Source: Toxoplasma gondii ME49 (lineage: Eukaryota > Apicomplexa > Conoidasida > Eucoccidiorida > Sarcocystidae). Taken from it: a stretch of 64,000 bases of DNA. The position numbers were made by a program, and so were the translations under genes. How positions within the stretch are numbered: position 1 is the stretch's first letter; each line of letters opens with the position of its first letter. This document shows positions 33,707 to 47,900 of the stretch, one piece after another. The notes under the pieces were generated by a model. The model was not told the DNA's origin. It saw nothing but the letters and a program-made list of their open reading frames with translations, and did no database searches. The stretch covers positions 5,697,170-5,761,169 of the forward strand of contig NC_031480.1 of the NCBI RefSeq assembly GCF_000006565.2, read 5' to 3'.

Positions 33707-36303
33707 ATGTACGTACAGCTGCCTCTTACGCTCCTCCGCGCGGCGCAGAACCGGCCGATGGTGAGTCGAGTTCTCTTTGTCGACTCTGGAACCTTTTTGA
33801 AGCAGTCTAAAAGGCGAAGATGAATGCAGGCAAAAAGGAGACTCTATGTGTAGACAGGAACAAAGGAAGCTGAGAAGTGGAGGAAAACGAATCAGGCAGA
33901 GATGCCCCAGACCTCATCGCTGCCGACGCGTCTAGTCTTAGGTCGTTGCCGAGGCTGAGCTAGCGACAGGCCTTTCATGCATTGCATGGATAGAAACCTT
34001 GTTTACATCACACAAGAGGTTTCGTTGCTATCTGGATGTAGGTTTTGCCCTCTGCATGCATGCACATATACCTCTATATATGTGTGGATATGCGCGATTC
34101 ACATGCAACCGTCTACATGCGCGTATCTATGCAAGTATACGAATCCATGTATCTTCCGACATGCACAACTTTGTTCGTTTGTGTGCAGATGGTGGAACTG
34201 AAGAGTGGGGAGACTTACAGCGGTCTGCTGGCGAGTTGCGATGGCTTCATGAATCTCCACCTCAAGGACTCTGTCTGCACGTCGAAGGTGCGTTTCTTGT
34301 GTTTTCCCCAGACTTTTTCTCCACCTTGCTCACCACACCGAAATGGTCTTTCTCAGGATTTTCATCGAGGCCCTGCGATGTGTGAAATCCTGAAGAGGGC
34401 ACATGCAGATAGTGTCTGTGGTTCCTCTCTTGGCTGAAGTCTTCCGCTCTCGACTGAGATCCGAGAACGAGGGAGAAGTCTCGAGCCACACGCAGGCTTC
34501 ACGATGAACTCCGGGGTAACAGGTCACACAATGCGTACGGGTACTTATGGGCAATGTATATGGGGTCATTGCACTTTAGGATGCATACTCCAGTTATGCT
34601 CACTGCCCTTCTTTATCCAATCGCCAGGCTGTATGAACACCTCCGTGTCAAAATGCGTGAGGTGGATTCGGAATGTGTGGAGACAGTTCGGTCCCCAGCG
34701 ACCCGGGAGCTTCGTGGAAATAAATACGAGAGAACTAAACCGTTCGTGCGAGCGAGGTCCACCTAAGGTGGATGAAGGTGAAGGCCGAACGAGAGCAGCG
34801 TGATGAGGCCACAGATAAACAGCGCAGAACGTTCAAGGATGCTTTTCGCCTGTGAACTTCTGGATCGTACCTGGATGACATGTCTAACGCACTTTGCAGT
34901 GTTAAAAGACATTCCATACCAAACCTGTAACTTGTTAGTACTTGCGAACTTGCTTGGTGATCTGGGGTGCCGATTCGAGCCTTCAATCCCCGAGTGTTAG
35001 TCCGCAGCTTTCTTCTGGACTTCTCTCGAACACTTCGTTGTCGCTTCTGCTGCAGGACGGAGAACGCTTTTGGAAGCTGAGCGAGTGCTACATTCGAGGC
35101 AACATGGTCAAGTACATTCGACTGCAAGATGAAGTTCTTGAAACTGCAAAAGACGACAAAAAGGACGGTAGGCATGTCTCCAGAGAGAACGTGGCGTCTA
35201 ACGTGGACGCGGGAAACTGTTTTGTGCTTGTCAGGGAAAAAACGCGAAAATTTTTATCGGCACTTCACCACCTCGTAGCAGATACTCCCTAGAAACAGCT
35301 TATCAAGAATTCTGTCTCACGGATAAAACGGCTTCCGACTCTCCCGTGTAGGTCGGTACAAAGTGGTTGCCATATTCTCCGTAAACAGCCGGCATTAAGG
35401 ATGTCAAAATCACAGCTAAACCCTGTCTTGTGATTCCCACATTATAAGCAGATACAGTCTCTGCACAAGTGATATGCGGTCCAGAACTGGAGGAATGACC
35501 CAAGTCGCAGCTATAATCTTTCTGTCAACTTTTGCAAAAGAGCCTTGCAAAGTTTTAGACAGGACTCGTAAGGGTTTGAAACTTTTCGGTTTTTCTCGGT
35601 GTCAGTGGTGTTGCCGCATTCGCGGTTTCGAGGAGTGTAGCCTCGTGCCGGGGAGAGTCGCATCTTTCGTTCGCCGACTGCACGAGATGGAGAGCGGTCT
35701 CAGGAATAGTGTGGTCTCTTCATTCAGAAAAAAGTGCTTTCGTGTTTTGGAAACTCGGATCGTGCGGTCGTTCTGCGGTGTACATGCAGCGCGCGACAAG
35801 CCGAGAGTCAGAGGACGAGGCGGACGTGGCGGCGGCGCCCGCGGGTTCGGCGGTAGAGGTGAGGTTTGATAGAAAGTTAGAGAAACTGAAGTTCAAAAGT
35901 GTCAGAGCTTGCGAGAAGGCGTAGCTCAGTGACTTTTTCCAGGAAGACACGCAGTAGAATACAGGCCACGTGTATCGCGTAAACATCTCCACACAAAGAA
36001 TTGATCTCATTGCCTTCCTTTCATGGCATCTCTTAAGAATAGGTGTCTCTGTATATAGACGGATATGTGCGTGTTTAATCTCCCTATCTCTCCTGCTTAG
36101 GTACGTTGATGTGTATCTGTGCCTACGTCTCAAGAGATGAGCGCCGCTTCGACCCATGTCCTCGTTTTTACAGATCGTAGAAGAAGTGCCGCCTGTTGCG
36201 TTGTCTTGTATATACAGTACCTACTCCGTAACATGCGTGTTTTTATGTGCGTTCTCTCTCCTTAGGACGAGGCGGTGCGGATCGCGGTCGCGGAGGCCGG
36301 TAG
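33707..36303 (+). CDS. LSM4: U6 snRNA-associated Sm-like protein LSm4, 123 residues
   Basis: LSm4 is a subunit of the LSm2-8 ring that binds the 3' end of U6 snRNA in the nucleus and of the LSm1-7 ring in cytoplasmic mRNA decay. Exons: 33707-33760, 34189-34287, 35056-35167, 35790-35858, 36266-36303 (54, 99, 112, 69 and 38 nt, 124 codons including the stop). The Sm1 motif reads [20 protein letters not shown], then [12 protein letters not shown]. The Sm2 motif reads [14 protein letters not shown]. The C-terminus is a short arginine-glycine tail ([16 protein letters not shown], then [12 protein letters not shown]), normal for LSm4 but shorter than in animals. The start [18 protein letters not shown] matches the family N-terminus (LPLSLL). 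The exon 4-5 junction lies inside the RGG tail. Confidence 0.95.
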
Positions 36304-39300
36304 CTTCTTTGTCCCGAGTTCTGTGGAACCGAAGATCCAGACTGCTGCGAGCGAGTCGCGATGTTTTGCTGCACTAATCTCGCTTGTCTGTCTCTTCGAA
36401 ATCACTTAAGAGTCGTTCAAGGGGGAAAGTCGAGCGCCAGGCGCAATTCTGGTGGCCTCGAAGCCGTCGTTTGGTACCATATCCTGCTTACATTTCGGAT
36501 ATAGAGGTACATGTGTAGACTTGCACCGCTGATTTGGGGGGCTAGAACCGAAACTAGACTGTGGCAAACGTGGCTATATCCACGGATACGTAGTCAGCCT
36601 GGCTTGTGTCGACGGAACCTGAGAGCCGCAGTTGAACTGATTTCTGTTTCTAGATTCACTAGGAGTTAGATCTCCATTTATCCCGAGACTCGTTTCGAAG
36701 TCACTTCCATTCTTCTCTCGGCTCAACAGGGAATGTGTTCCACTGTCCTACACTGGAAGATGCTGGGCAACGCGTTTCTCCCGAAACAGCACTTTGATAA
36801 CTCTGGTCTGCTGGCCTCACATGGCTGCCACAAGCCATCGCGAGACTTCACTTAACAGCTCCGTTTTCATTCGCTGTGCCTTCCTAATAATGGAAGAGGG
36901 ACTTGCTTACCAAGTCGCCTTGCAGCTGGTTCCTGTCCACAGACGTAGAGTTGCGCAAACGCATTTTCCTGCCTTGCCGGAGAGATTCCGCAGTCATTTT
37001 GCTGTAGGTGCACCAAAGCCCCACTGTCAAATTTCTGTCGTCGCAGGTTTGTTCGCGCCGCCGGAAAGCGAAATGCTGGGTTTCAATATCCCACGACATC
37101 AACGTTCTTCCATACCGGTTATGTTCTGGGCAGAATACATGAATTTCTGGTATCGACGTATGGGTGTAGGACTTACCTCATATACAGAGGATGAGTTCAG
37201 TTGTAAACTGCCAAAAAACAATCCAGCGTAGTTGCTACCACAACGGCTCTTTTGGACTTCAGACCAGCGTGAACGGTGCCCGGCCGGTTCCGTTGTTTTC
37301 ACTTCCAGAGAGAGTGCATCAGATGCCTGGTGAAGTAAGCCCGCTTTTCAGACAGCCGAGCGTTTCAAAACGTCCACCAGCTATCGACCACTTGTCTCGT
37401 AGTGAGCAATGTACATCATGCTTACCTTGACACTTCAGACAAAGAGGAGAGATCGGTCCAGAGTGTCGGAGTGTCTCGGACACGTGGCTCTCTGCTTCAC
37501 CACTCTCACGATTGGTGATTTGCTGTGCCCTCAACTATTTCTTTTTCATTTGACAGTTTCCGTTATTCCCATAGTGTCTGTTATTCTGTGTCGGAGTGTA
37601 TCCTGTGTCCACGATCTATGTTGCTCCATCCGGCCACGTTCTTACTGTACGAGTGTGCGAATCATGCTCCTTTTGCAAGGACATACAACGGTGTGGTCCT
37701 TAATTAAACGGAACAAACCTGATCAAGACTTGAATGAGGAGTGAAGTAAGTATAAAAAGCACAAGGATTGAGTATGCCCATCTGTGCATAAAAGTCGATC
37801 CTGTTGTTCTTTTTGCACGTGCCCGTACACCGTCATCTTACGAAAAGTCCTATACAAACTTCGACGCAGATCGTCCGGCCGCTTAAAACATCCCACTTTC
37901 CACCGGCAGTATGGCTGTCTTTATGAGACCCGACTAAGGATCCGGAAGTCACGAAACCTTGCTCATTCGCTCACGACGAAAAGGTTCTTTCCACCCGTCA
38001 AAACGGCATGTGTGGATGTGTGTGTGCCTGTCGGGTGAAGGCGAAACTTGTTGACGCCTTGTTCTTTCGCCATGGAGCTATAGAGAAGCTGCCGCTGCCG
38101 TATTCTCTGTGGTTGGAGAAGTCTGCTCTGCCTCACATGAAAAAGTCGCGGTGGTTCGTCACGTGCTCAGCTTTTGCCAAAGCATTCTATGGTCGTTTTA
38201 GCATGTTACACCCAGCATCCGAAACGCCACCCCCGGATCATGGCGTAATGCACTCTGCCAGAACCTCCTCGACTGGAAATCTTGTTCTATTTTCAGTGTC
38301 ACCTCAATCAAGATAGAGCTTAAGCCGAAACACGAACTGACTCAAATGTCAATGAAGCGTCCAATCTGCACTCTTTATCATCGTGACTCACTACCGATTC
38401 GGTGAGGATTCAACCCCAATTTCCTTATCGGGGCTTCACGGTCAAGACAGTTCGAAGCGAGTTTCCTTGTAATTCTTCCGTCCTACCAAGAGAGGTCAGC
38501 GGAGCAGCCTTCCTTGACTTCCTAGTCCTTCTCTAAATATCGACCCATACTGACATTGGTACGGCAGGGTATCGTTAGCATGTCTGCGTTGAAGCTGTAC
38601 GTTCCTGCGTCATCAAAATGTGGGATTTCCCAGTTGCTAAAACTGTAAACGCCGATACACGTTAGGAACTTGAGAAAGCTTGTCAAAAGAAAAGACCGAG
38701 GCGAGTGAAGAAGATGTCTCTCTGTACAACACTTAACAGGAATGAGCATTTACACTCGGTAAAGGTCTACCTCTTCCAGATGGCGACTGTGGCGGCGCAC
38801 CCAATCGTCAATCGGTGCCGTTCGTGTTCTTGTTCCTGGATCCCTTGTCCTTTTTTTCGGCGTTTGACGACTTTCGACAATTCTAATAGTTATTGTATTA
38901 ACCAATCCGTTCGACTCTTCGATTTTCGTAGTTCTTTGCAACTGGTATTTGCTGTGTCTGTGTCTGTTTTGGCTCTCTGCGCGGTACGAGGCGCTTACCT
39001 AGTTTTGTCTAAGTCCGTCATTGTCTGCAGAAGCAATGACCATCTCTGCCTTTCTCACACCGTTTCCTTCAACTCAATGGCAGTTTCTTGACTCTTTGAG
39101 GCCAAAAAGAGAGTTTATCGGGCAACCGCCGCACTAGAGCTTTTGCCCCCCGGTACAACAAGGGGCGGGCTGGCTGCAGCCACACTGGAAGGGGTTTCCG
39201 GTTTTCGGGGAAGAGCCGGCCTGGAACCCAGCTTGACAATCGAGGGAGACGAGCAACACGGGAGACAACAGTTTAGGCCTAGTTGAGTGTGCGAGACGGT

Positions 39301-40354
39301 TCAGTATCAGAAAATAGCGAGTTTCTTGGCCAGTTGCGCGTCTGAATCCTTCGCTCTATGCGCTTCGTTCCGCCTAAACTTTTTCATGTGCTTGAGGATA
39401 GAGGCTGCTGAGAGAGGCTGCTTGGGGCACGTTGAGTGACGAAGAGTCAGCTCCCGTAGCCCTGCTTTAATCGAGAGACAGAAACGCGGTTTGTGTAGAC
39501 AGACTCAGATCAGATGATGCCGAAACCGTCCAAGGGCTGTTTCTGAAAAAACAGGAGCTTCCACTGTGCCGTAATGTGCGAGTTTTTGGCTCTCAGTTTA
39601 CGCGTGTAGTGGTTTCGTTTTTTTCCTGCAACTGTTGCCGTGTGACACCTCTGGGAAAGCTGTAAGAAGAAAACGATCGGCTGTTTTTCTGCGTTGCCAT
39701 TTCTATCTTTAGTAGACCTGTGTTCTCTCTGTGCTTTGCCCATTTGTTTTGCTGTTTAGGCAGAACCCCTGCAGGCTGAGCATCTCTACAGTCTCCGGAG
39801 CAGCATTCTATGTAACTCGAAGGAGCTGTAAGGCAATTCGTGAGAGCGTTGCTTCCTTTACTCGCAGGAAGAGCTCTTTTTTGCCGTCCGCGTTTGCAGA
39901 CAAGCCGTGCATCGTGTGATGAGAATCCCTGGCGTCTGTGCAGGGGATCTTCACCGTCCGCTTTTTTTCTGAAGCGCTAAAACGGCAAACTTCCGCCATG
40001 AACAGATGGCTGTGTTTGCCTCTTTATGAGACGCCTTTCGGTCGTCGTGTCTATCCGTTGGTTCGAGTTTGTCCCGCCTAGATTAGCCTTTCTATTTCTC
40101 GTCCCAGCATTCAAATTCCGTATTCCAGGCAAGGCGATCCGCCTTCCATCATTCGGCGTAGCTTTCTACCGTGGCCGTAGACAGGTCTGTATCTTCACCG
40201 ACTGTTTGCCAGAATCTACGCGGATTATTCCTTCCGCTTCTGGACTTCTTCGCTCCTCTCGCAACTGTGAGTCAACACACTCTACAATTCCTCTTGCGTT
40301 TTAGGCGAAGACTCTCGCGCTCTTGCGAAGAATTCTTTTTTCACCAGTCCCAAA
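36304..40354. other. 4-kb intergenic stretch, no gene recognised
   Basis: This lies between LSM4 and the HECT ligase gene on the same strand. Several frames of 60-145 codons occur (for example 36794-37231) without recognisable motif or splice partners. The last 1 kb should contain the HECT gene promoter and leader. No tRNA or rRNA is seen. Confidence 0.45.
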
Positions 40355-41935
40355 ATGAGCACTCCTAACAACAACTGCTGTTCGGTCTTCTCCCGCAAGT
40401 GGTGGCGGGGACCCTGGAACACGCGAGCTGTGCTTCAGCGCCTCCGGCCACGAGAAGCCTTGTTTCTTCGAGATGAAAATGCGCACATTCCTCCGGAAGA
40501 TACACCAGACGCACAGGCTGCTGCGGGTTTTTTTCCCGACACCCTCAACCGGACACCCCCAGAGAGTGCCGACACGCGCGAGTCTTTTTCCTCTGCGACA
40601 AGTGGACGTTTCGGACGCAGTTTCCTTCGCAGTCGCACGTCCGAACCTCGTCGTGTGGTCAGGCCACGCGCCCGGAGGGGAGTTTCTTCCGTTGTGCTCC
40701 CCGTTGAGCGGGACAGGACCACCGTGGGTGGACCTGTCGACGACACGGAAGAAAAGCCCCACTTCGCTCCGCGGGGGTTCTTCGCTGCGAAACTCCTGAG
40801 ACGCACGCACAGCACGCGTGCACTTTCTTCTCAGCCGGCAGACACTTCGCGAGGCCAGACGCCCTCCCACAGCCCCGCCTCTTCTGCCCCGGCTCTGCCC
40901 GATTCAGGCTCCGTAGAGGACCCCGGAGAAGCCCGACCAGCTGAGGCTTCTGAGACGGCAGCCACAGTAGGCAACTCGCAAGCTTCGCAGGTGCAGCAGA
41001 CTCCGTCAGTCGCAGAAGGCACTCCTGGGCAAAACAACCCCGGACGGAGTGGCTCTTCGGAGCAGCGGAGGCGAGGACGCAGCCTGCGATCGCTCTTCAG
41101 CTTCCGCTCAAGACGAGAGCGAAGAAGAGGGGGCAGGCGCGATTCCCGACAAAGCCAAGAACCTCGAGACCCGCGAACAGCCGTGCCAGACACAAGCACG
41201 AGTGAAGACACTGCGGTGTCGCAAGCACACGTCCACGGTCCCCGCCGCAGCCACAGCAGCGCGGCGACCGGACCCATCGTTTGCCCAGTTTGGTAAGAGG
41301 AGATAAAAGGTAGAAACTGGGAGAGAACAAAGGAAGAAAGGGGGCAGGTGACAAAAGCAGAGTTCAGACGGATGTCAATAACTATGGAACTTAATCGACG
41401 ACATACGCGGGAGGTAACTGTGTTACATTGAAGCGAACGAGTGTCAGTTCCTAAAGGGCTTCGATGCTTCGAGTCAAGCTTGGTATTTTTGAAAGCGCCT
41501 TTTGTGGTTTCTTTCTCATTCGGTTTTGACAGCGCCAACCCCTTCGCGGCGAGTGTCACGCCACGCCAAGTTCTCGTCCACATCGACGGTTGCTTGGTGG
41601 CCCATCAGCTCAGCGTCCAACTACTCCCGGAACACTGGGAGGGCCTCCATGGCATGAACGACACGTGAGTTTTGCACCCTCCAATCAACCAATCAGTAAT
41701 ATCAAGATTTAGTGGAATATGAGATTGTCTCGTCGCCGCATTCCTGTTTCCTGCACTTTGCTCGAAATATGAATCCATCTTTTAGTTTTGGTCCGCTCTC
41801 GCAAGACACTTACTCCGCTTAGGGGTTTCCCTAGGTTTGAAAGAAAACCGCAGCATGCCTCTCCACGGTCTTCGTGACTTCTCAACTTCGTCCCCTTTCC
41901 CATTCCAGAAAGGTGTCGACCATGTGTGAAAATAT

Positions 41936-41973
<38 letters not shown>

Positions 41974-44900
41974 CACTGCATTTGTGAACGTGCACATGCA
42001 CGCACATATATGTGAACACACGTGTAGATGTACACGCATGTGCTTGCGTTGTGTCATTTCCGTGTTTGTTTTTGCCGATTGGCTGCTTGTTTTCAGGTGG
42101 AATGATCGTTTTGGTCGAGTGCGTAACGGTCTGATTACTTTTGAACCGGAAGGGTCTCAGCTGTTGGAGGTTCCGATGATGGTTCTCGCGCCCCCCTCGC
42201 GCGAAGATCGAGAAAACGGTGGCTTGTTTCCCAGGTGTCGGTTGAGGGCGAGCGCGCCTGTAGGGCATTCCAGGCATTTTCTTGAGTCGACCCTTCCGCG
42301 CGTCTCGGGGGCTCTCGAGGAGACTGCAGGCGTTGGCGGTCTGGAACCTGTGTCGCCACCACGTTCGCCTTCATCCGGCTCGCTCACGCCGTCACCGCCT
42401 CGCCGAGTGCTGGAACGGAGACGCTACCTGGTGCGGCAGCTTCGGCAGATCGAATTGCATGCAGATCCTGCTCGGCGGCACTTCCTGGAGCGGACGCGCT
42501 CCGAGCTTGAAACCCCGGCTCGGTACTTCCCCGGTGCAGTCTCCCACCGCTACCGGTCGACGTTGTCTTTCTCTCCCGAGTTTATCGCCAGTTACCCTTT
42601 GCTTCGCCCAGAAAGAGGCTTAGACACCGACCCCACTGCAGGCGGAAGGGGTGCGTCGCGGAGGGACATTGCTGCGCCTCGAGGACCTCCCCGGGGCGAG
42701 CCTCGCGCGCGGCCAAGCCTCCCGGAGGGACGCAGATTGGTCCCGACGGGCTTGGCGCCTCCGTGGGGCCCAGAGGCGTTTTTGCGCCGAAACACGAGCG
42801 ACGACACCACCGACCCTGTCTCTGTTTTTTCGGAGACGAGTCCGACCACCGCTCCGCAGTCGACGCCTGTGTCGGCGAGCGAGAACTTGGGCTCCGACGT
42901 GCACGCCCATTCCGCTGGAGTCTTCGTGGCCGGCTTCAGCGGCGCGAACCAGGACGAGGCGACCCTCCCGGCGGGTGTTCGCGCCGGGACCGTCAGGGAC
43001 CTCGAAGCCCGCTCGGCCTCGAACTGGGAGGCTGGCGACGACCTCCAACCCGGGCCTTCGTCCCTGCTCCGAGAGAGCCTGGACAGCGTCCGAAGGCGAC
43101 TTGAGGCGCCACCGAGCGGGATCGAGCATGTCGACGCTGGGCGCCAAAACGACGTGCCTGACAGCGCCGGAGACACCCCCGGGAGTCCTAGGGGGGGGCC
43201 GGGACCGATGCCGTACAGCACCCCGTCGGTCGGCAGCGACCGCAGTCCTGGGTGGGGCAGCTCGACTTCGAGCGGACGAGACAGTCGAGGTTTCGGCGCG
43301 GGACGCCCCGCAGCCTTCCCATCTGCGAGACGGGCGCGAAGCGGGTCGATGGAACCCAAGAGACACCAAGAAGGCTCACAGGGTCGCGCGGGATCGAGGC
43401 GGGGACTTGGGGAGAGCAGAGACGGGCCGGCGGTTCGGCGGAGAGATGCCTCGGCGAGGGAGGAGGGCAGGCGCAGCGACCCTACGTTGGCTTCTGCTTC
43501 CGCAGCGAGAAAAGAAATTATGCAGGAGGAACGAGCGTCCAGACGCGAAACCAGCAGACGTCAAGCCCCGGAGCCACCGATAAATCCTGACCTTTTAATT
43601 GATTCACTCGTCCAGCTTACTCGAGGCGAACGGGCTGGAAACGAAGAAGCGATCGCCAAAAGAGGTGAGACATTAGCGAAAAACACGCCCCGTAAATATA
43701 CAGTGCACCGAGGCAGATGATCACACGGATAAGCGCACGTCAGAAAAACATGAACATTGTAGTTTCTACTCTTAATACATGCATCTGTATGTATATGCAA
43801 GTGAGGCGAGGATGGTTCATTTGTGTATTTACAGACGTGCATGGATAAAGTGTATGCATTCACACACACATATATATGCATAGGCATACATGCATATCTG
43901 AAAGTATTTAGTCGATGTAATTCACATGCCTGCTGTTTCCAGCGTACAAGAGGTTCTTGCATGCAAATCGAGACCAGTTCGTGGCGCTTGCCAACTTCCC
44001 CTTCAGTGTAAAAAAGGACTGGCTCTACGCGCAGCTCAGCAGCATGCGTGTTCACTTCGCTAATGCATGGGTTGTCATCGGTAAGGCCGGACCTACTCGG
44101 GTGCTGGAACGAAAAGGGAAGAAGCGAGCTTTTCTCACGTCGACGTTCACCCGTTTTACTCGACTTCCACACACTGTGCATGTCTGTGTCTCTTTGGAGA
44201 ACAGGCCTCAGCTGACTCATTTCCTAAACAAGCAACAGCCTATGTATCAGCATCAGAAGAATAGCATTCGTGGACATACATAAGAATTCTGTCGAAGTGC
44301 GTGCACCCATATTTATGTTTGTCTATTTGATTGCATACATGCTTGTGTAGATTTCTCTAGGACCAAACGCGACTACTTAAGAAAGCGGACGTCTGATCAC
44401 ACATGGAACACGCACAAACGCCTCAATTGGGCTTTCCTTTAATGCATAAGTATGAATGTTTTTTTCTTGCTCTGTACCGAAGCCTCTCGACGGGTGCGCA
44501 GCACTTGTGGGTGTTCTGGGACGACTCTCTGGAAGCGAGCGTTCCCCCTTTTTTCAATCGGTGGATTTGTCTGCGTGCACTGCATGCCTTTGTTTTTGCC
44601 GCAGATGTTCGCCGGGACAGACTCCTTCAGATGGCTTTCGATCGTCTGCGCTGTCTGTCGCCTGCCGACTTTCACAAGGAATTTAAGTTTAAGTTCCAGG
44701 GCGAATGTGGAGCAGATGCAGGTGGTCCAACTCGGGAGTTTTTTACGCTCATTTCTCAGGTGAGCTGCCCTCACTTTGCTCTTTCTCTCGCTTCATAGAG
44801 AAGTAGACATTCTTCCCGTCCTGATAAGGCAGCCTCTTCGGTTCAGAAGACACCCTGTATCTACACGAGCGGGGTTTTGGGGAGCGTCTCAGCTTTTCCG

Positions 44901-47900
44901 CTCTGATTTGCACCAGACGTTCATGTTAATTCAACCTGGGCCGCACTTAATTCAGAGGAAGCCTTGAAAATCAGCGTGACACAGACGCCTGTTCTCTCGT
45001 CTTCACGCTGTCTGTTTTTGTCTCTCTTGCACTGAGACGCATTTCGAGAGCTTTCCTCTGACACTTCAGACTTGAATCGCAGGCGTTTCCCTGACTGCGG
45101 TGTGTGTATGTGTCACAGAAAATTCTGGACCCGAATGCAGGACTTTTCCAATTTTGCGACGTGGACGAGATCGCCTACAGAATCAACCCAAATTCCGCGT
45201 ACGTTCGGGGTCACGTGCAAAATCATAGTGGAAAAAGAGCCTCTCAGCGTGCTTGTCTTCACTTGTCTCGTTTCACCTTTTGTATTCCGTTTCACTCCCG
45301 TGATTCAACGCGTGCGTATTACCATCTGTCACTCCACGTATACATATAGTTGACTCCACGAATATCTATCTATCTATCTATCTGTATTCATCTGTATATA
45401 TATATGTATATATGCATGTAAATATGCGCGCGCATCTGTGGATATGTGGATTGTGATGGTTTTTGCGTGTTTTGGGTGCGTGTCTCTTTGCTGTTAATGC
45501 GACACAAGAGGCGAGAAAGTGGGAGAGCGTTCTGAGTGTGTTGTTTGTTAGGGTGAACGAGCACCACCTGGAGTTTTTTCGCTTCGTCGGTTTGATATTG
45601 GGAAAGGCTCTTTTTGACAAGCAAATGATTGGCGCGCCGTTCTGTCGACCTCTCCTTAAACACGTGAGCCTTTTCCCTAAACCAGCGATAATCATTTCTG
45701 TATGTTCAATAGTGTGTCACGACGACTGTGGGCAGCTGATCATGAGCGTTCGACCGTCGAACTGACCACACCATCCCCTTTCTGGGTTTTTTAAATGGGG
45801 TAAAGCGTAGCGGCACCCCTGGGCATTTAACTAAGAAGACGTTTGCAGTCACCTTGGAGAACCTAAAATTCGCGCGTTCAATTGACATTTCGCCGCTGAT
45901 GAAAATTCTTCCAAGGTCTATCTATCGCAGATTCAGTCTGACAGTTGAAGTTGGTAAAGAGTGTAGTAGACCAGTGCAGGCGAGGGCTGGCTGTGAAGTG
46001 GGTGGACGCCAGCGCAGTGCACTTTTTTCGCTTCCTTGTCCCCAGCACAGTCACGTGGAAATTCGTGTGTATTTCTTGACGATCGCAATATACTCCTTTC
46101 GTTCCACTGCGTACTTCATTAGCTCTTGTTCCAGATTTTCATGAGAACTTCTTCCATTCCCCTTCTCCCAACCCCGTGGAGAAGAACGAGAGAATCCTGT
46201 GCACTGGTGTGTGTCGGAGAATAGAAGACGTGTCAGATGTCTAGTGTGATTGTACTTTCTCCTTGGCAGTCGACGCATGTGATCTCCCGTTGCCGTACCT
46301 GTTGGAGTCCGTGGATGTAAAGTTGTAGGGATCTGTCTGTGTTTCTCTCGTTTTTGACTAGCGTTGTGTTCTCCATCTCTCGTGATGGGTGACGCGCGTT
46401 TCGTTGTTCTTCAGCTGCTGCAACGCGATGGAGGGTTTCAAGACCTGGAGTTCTTCGACTCCCAAGTGCATCGCTCTCTCCAGTGGATTCGCGCCCACCG
46501 TAAGCGATTCTGTCTTTCCTATCCTTTCGTGTCGAATTTAGTTCTGACTTTGGCTCCGGATCTCCTAGTTTTCGATTACCTAGTTCCTCTTCATGTGTTT
46601 CTTCTCTCTGGTCTTCCTCGCGCTTCAACCCGATTCTCAGTGGGTTGCTGCGTATATGGAGTTGTGTCTGTCTACGGGAGACTTTCCACATCTTCATGGG
46701 CGCTTACACCCGCTCCTCGGTGTATAGCTATATACATATCTGTGCGTCGCAATCCGCGTTCCACTGCTGTTGTAGAGTCACTTTACTTGTGTGATCTTTC
46801 TCAGTTCGGGAACCTGTGCGTGTACCTGTTTGTGCACACCAAGGCGTATCCGACCCGACGTCCAGATATGCTCCGAATCGTCATTTCTTTGAGGCCATGC
46901 ACAATTATGCGTTTCTAATGTTTAGGTTCATCTATTTATCCATAGTTTTGTTTATTCAAGTTAGGGAGATGCAGTGTCTTTCTTCTGAAAAGAAGCGAAC
47001 TGCGCGTGAAACTTTGTTTCAGCCATTGACGGAGTTCTCGACACGAGCTTCACTGTTACAGAGGATTTCTTCGGAGAGACAAAGGTAGGCTCGCTTCGTT
47101 TTCAAATTTTTGAATTCCTCTTTTTCTCCTTGTTCGCTTCTGCGTACCTATTTTTGCGTTGAAGTGATTTGTCTCTAGCCAGTCTCTGCATCTGAGGAAC
47201 AGAGCAATGCGATGAGGACTCGTGCGCGTGCTACCCTCTTTTCTTTCCGTGAAAACATCCTCAGAAGAACCCACATTTGAGCTGAAGTTTGTCTCAGTTG
47301 TGCAACTGTATTGGCCAGCTTCTACATTGCATGCGTCCTGCGTCGTCCAATGCTTCCAGATCTACATCGGTTTCTGTGTACATTCCTTCGTATGTAGATG
47401 CACGTAGTTGTATGTGTGCACAAATAGAAACATGTAGAGCGCAAGCATCGGAGGAATTGCGTTCTTAACAGTTATTTCGCAGCCCTTGTCGTGCCATTCA
47501 AGAGGCGGCGAGTTCCGAATCACCGATGTAGATTGGTACAAATAAGTATTGGATTTGATTAGTCTACTTACAAGCGACGTTCGTGTGCTCCTGTCTTCCA
47601 GGTGATTCCTTTGAAAGAAGGCGGCGAGTTCGAGCGTGTGACAGACGCAAACAAAGAGGAGTACATTTCTCTTATCGCGCGGCACAAGCTGGTGTACAGC
47701 GTGAGGGATCAGCTGCGTGCGCTGCAAGAAGGGTAGGCCGTCGATGCTGAGAGAAAAAGAAAGGTTGCTGCGGCTCTGTCGCTGTACACCAACATCCCGC
47801 TGGACTGCCGAAGAGGGCTAGCAGTGTTGGATTTCAGTGTCTCACGGCATCAAGTCCATTTCTTATCGGTTATGTTCTCGGCAAAGGGTAAACGCCGTGA

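Noticed and set aside
36794..37231. 145-codon plus-strand frame in the LSM4-HECT spacer
   Set aside because: No motif, no matching splice partners, and a length that random open sequence can reach here.
42592..43583. Several 250-310 codon frames on both strands
   Set aside because: Shadows of the large third exon of the HECT ligase gene.
45849..45917. Possible HECT exon reading VTLENLKFARSIDI
   Set aside because: It resembles the HECT motif, but its phase does not fit the preceding exon (ends at 45663), whereas the exon at 46415-46499 fits both phase and motif.
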